Source: Nocardia sp.
GTDB taxonomy: Bacteria; Actinomycetota; Actinomycetes; Mycobacteriales; Mycobacteriaceae
Length of the DNA: 6,709 bases
Direction of reading: 5' to 3'
Assembly: GCA_013361595.1 (NCBI GenBank)
Contig: JABFXT010000584.1
Coordinates: 1 to 6,709, forward strand
Below are positions 5,968-6,709 of the stretch, piece after piece; the first letter of the stretch is position 1; each line of letters begins with the position of its first letter. The notes under the pieces are model-generated. The model did no database searches. It was not told the DNA's origin and saw only the letters and a list, made by a program, of their open reading frames with translations. The position numbers and the translations under genes are program-made.

Positions 5968-6709
5968 ATGCAGACAGCAGTGCTGGACGGACCCGGTTCC
6001 GGAGACGAGCGCCGGGCCGCCCTGCGGGCCGCGGTGGCGCACCGATTGGCGCGAGCCGACGACGCGACGGCGCCACAGCTGGTGCTGGCGCCCGAAGCCA
6101 CCGCGGAGGCCGGTCGGTTGGCCGCGGATCTCCGGCCCGGCGACGACGACCCGGACGCCCGGTTGCTGCTCGCCCGATTCCACGGGTACCGCTTTCTCGC
6201 CCTGCGGCCGGGCGGCGCGCAGGAGTGGTCGACCGCGATCGAGTTGCTCACCGCGGTATTCGATTCCGCCCGGGTATCCGAACTACATCTTCCCGTTGTC
6301 GCCGACCATGTGTTCGCGGTAGCCGCGGATATCACGATCCTGCGGGACCTCTCGGACTTCGATATCGGCTCGCTCACCGCCGCGGTAGGTCTCTGGCGGA
6401 AGATACTCGCGGCCACGCCCGCCGGGCATCTGCAGCGCACGCCCAGGCTGGGCACCTTCGGGTTCGTGCTCGCGGCCCGATACGAACACTCCGGTGTGCC
6501 GGCGGATCTCGACGAGGCGGTGGATGCGTGCCGCCGAGCTGTACCGGCGAGCACGGCCGCCCACCCGGACGGAACCGAGTGGATCAAAGATTCCCCGGTC
6601 GACTACATCGACCGGGGAATCTGGCTGAACGCCCTGGGGAACTTTCTCCGGATCCGGTCCCTGCGAACGGGTGCGCCCGCGGACCCGTCCTCGTTGCCGG
6701 TGTTGTTGA
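5968..6709 (+). CDS. TPR-repeat protein of the actinobacterial CHAT/TPR type, 3' end beyond the window
   Basis: The frame runs from ATG 5968 to the window end with no stop: 247 residues plus one base. GAGG at 5954-5957 is a modest ribosome-binding site. The N-terminal region (1-130) contains LLLARFHGYRFLALRPG (66-82) followed by a helical pair, which matches the N-termini I recall of long actinomycete TPR proteins (LxxLHWYRYLALPEG type). Repeat-like helices follow: AVGLWRKILAATPAGH (139-154), GTFGFVLAARYEHSG (162-176), ADLDEAVDACRRAVPAS (179-195) and IWLNALGNFLRIRSLRTG (218-235), the last two being typical of this TPR class. Many such proteins reach about 1000 residues and carry a C-terminal CHAT caspase-like peptidase; that part is not in view. 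Residues 203-216 look like an extra insert between HPDG and the next repeat and coincide with a perfect hairpin. It is divergent from the small Cys-motif and membrane-protein operon. Cytoplasmic scaffold or effector is the expected role. Confidence 0.75.
   Translation, partial: MQTAVLDGPGSGDERRAALRAAVAHRLARADDATAPQLVLAPEATAEAGRLAADLRPGDDDPDARLLLARFHGYRFLALRPGGAQEWSTAIELLTAVFDSARVSELHLPVVADHVFAVAADITILRDLSDFDIGSLTAAVGLWRKILAATPAGHLQRTPRLGTFGFVLAARYEHSGVPADLDEAVDACRRAVPASTAAHPDGTEWIKDSPVDYIDRGIWLNALGNFLRIRSLRTGAPADPSSLPVLL
6588..6622. repeat. Perfect 15-bp inverted repeat with 5-base loop inside the TPR gene
   Basis: The arms 6588-6602 and 6608-6622 are fully complementary around CTACA. The element encodes residues 207-219 of the TPR protein, in a segment that interrupts the usual HPDR-xxxLNALGN spacing of these repeats. 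It could be a small palindromic insert, a regulatory mRNA hairpin, or chance. Confidence 0.85.

Noticed and set aside
5820..6587. N-terminal extension of the small Cys-motif protein to a start at 6587 on the - strand
   Set aside because: It would run antisense through the whole visible TPR gene, and its sequence is Ser/Arg/Ala-rich without motifs. A Shine-Dalgarno-supported GTG at 5798 is far better.
1..6709. RNA genes, CRISPR arrays, insertion sequences, attachment sites
   Set aside because: No cloverleaf-like segment, regularly spaced short repeats, transposase or integrase motifs, or terminal inverted repeats with target duplications were seen by eye.

Overview
The window is very GC-rich, uses strong third-position G/C codons, and packs its genes tightly on both strands. 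It looks like a chromosomal segment of a high-GC actinomycete. A GT-C membrane glycosyltransferase resembling the arabinofuranosyltransferases of mycolate-containing bacteria suggests a Nocardia-like organism. The genus is inferred from general style, not from any marker gene.

Region 1 (1-1742, + strand) is the end of a carbohydrate-metabolism operon. A DapA/class I aldolase-like protein of the DUF993 type, cut at its N-terminus by the window edge, overlaps by ATGA a xylose-isomerase-like TIM-barrel sugar phosphate isomerase/epimerase. A perfect 11-bp GC hairpin closes the operon and probably also serves the convergent gene.

Region 2 (1792-3498, - strand) is one multi-spanning GT-C-type glycosyltransferase with AftB-like motifs. 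It starts at a GTG behind a good Shine-Dalgarno, and a widely spaced perfect 10-bp inverted repeat sits just upstream. Divergent from it (3672-4391, + strand) is a secreted DUF4232-type protein. The C-terminal part of its domain is duplicated in tandem as a 174-bp (58-residue) unit with 170 of 174 bases identical. A perfect 16-bp hairpin follows.

Region 3 (4479-6709) is the most accessory-looking part. On the - strand, a small protein with a C-terminal cysteine motif is followed with no gap (TGAATG) by a multi-spanning membrane protein. Divergent from them, on the + strand and running off the window, is the N-terminal part of an actinobacterial TPR protein. Proteins with this N-terminus often end in a CHAT (caspase-like) protease domain, but that end is not visible here. 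Together the three genes look like a candidate CHAT/TPR-type signalling or conflict module with a membrane component. This is inference from layout and family resemblance. A perfect 15-bp inverted repeat lies inside the TPR gene, in what looks like an inserted segment between two helical repeats.

No tRNA, rRNA, CRISPR array, transposase or integrase is visible, and no intergenic stretch exceeds 300 bases.
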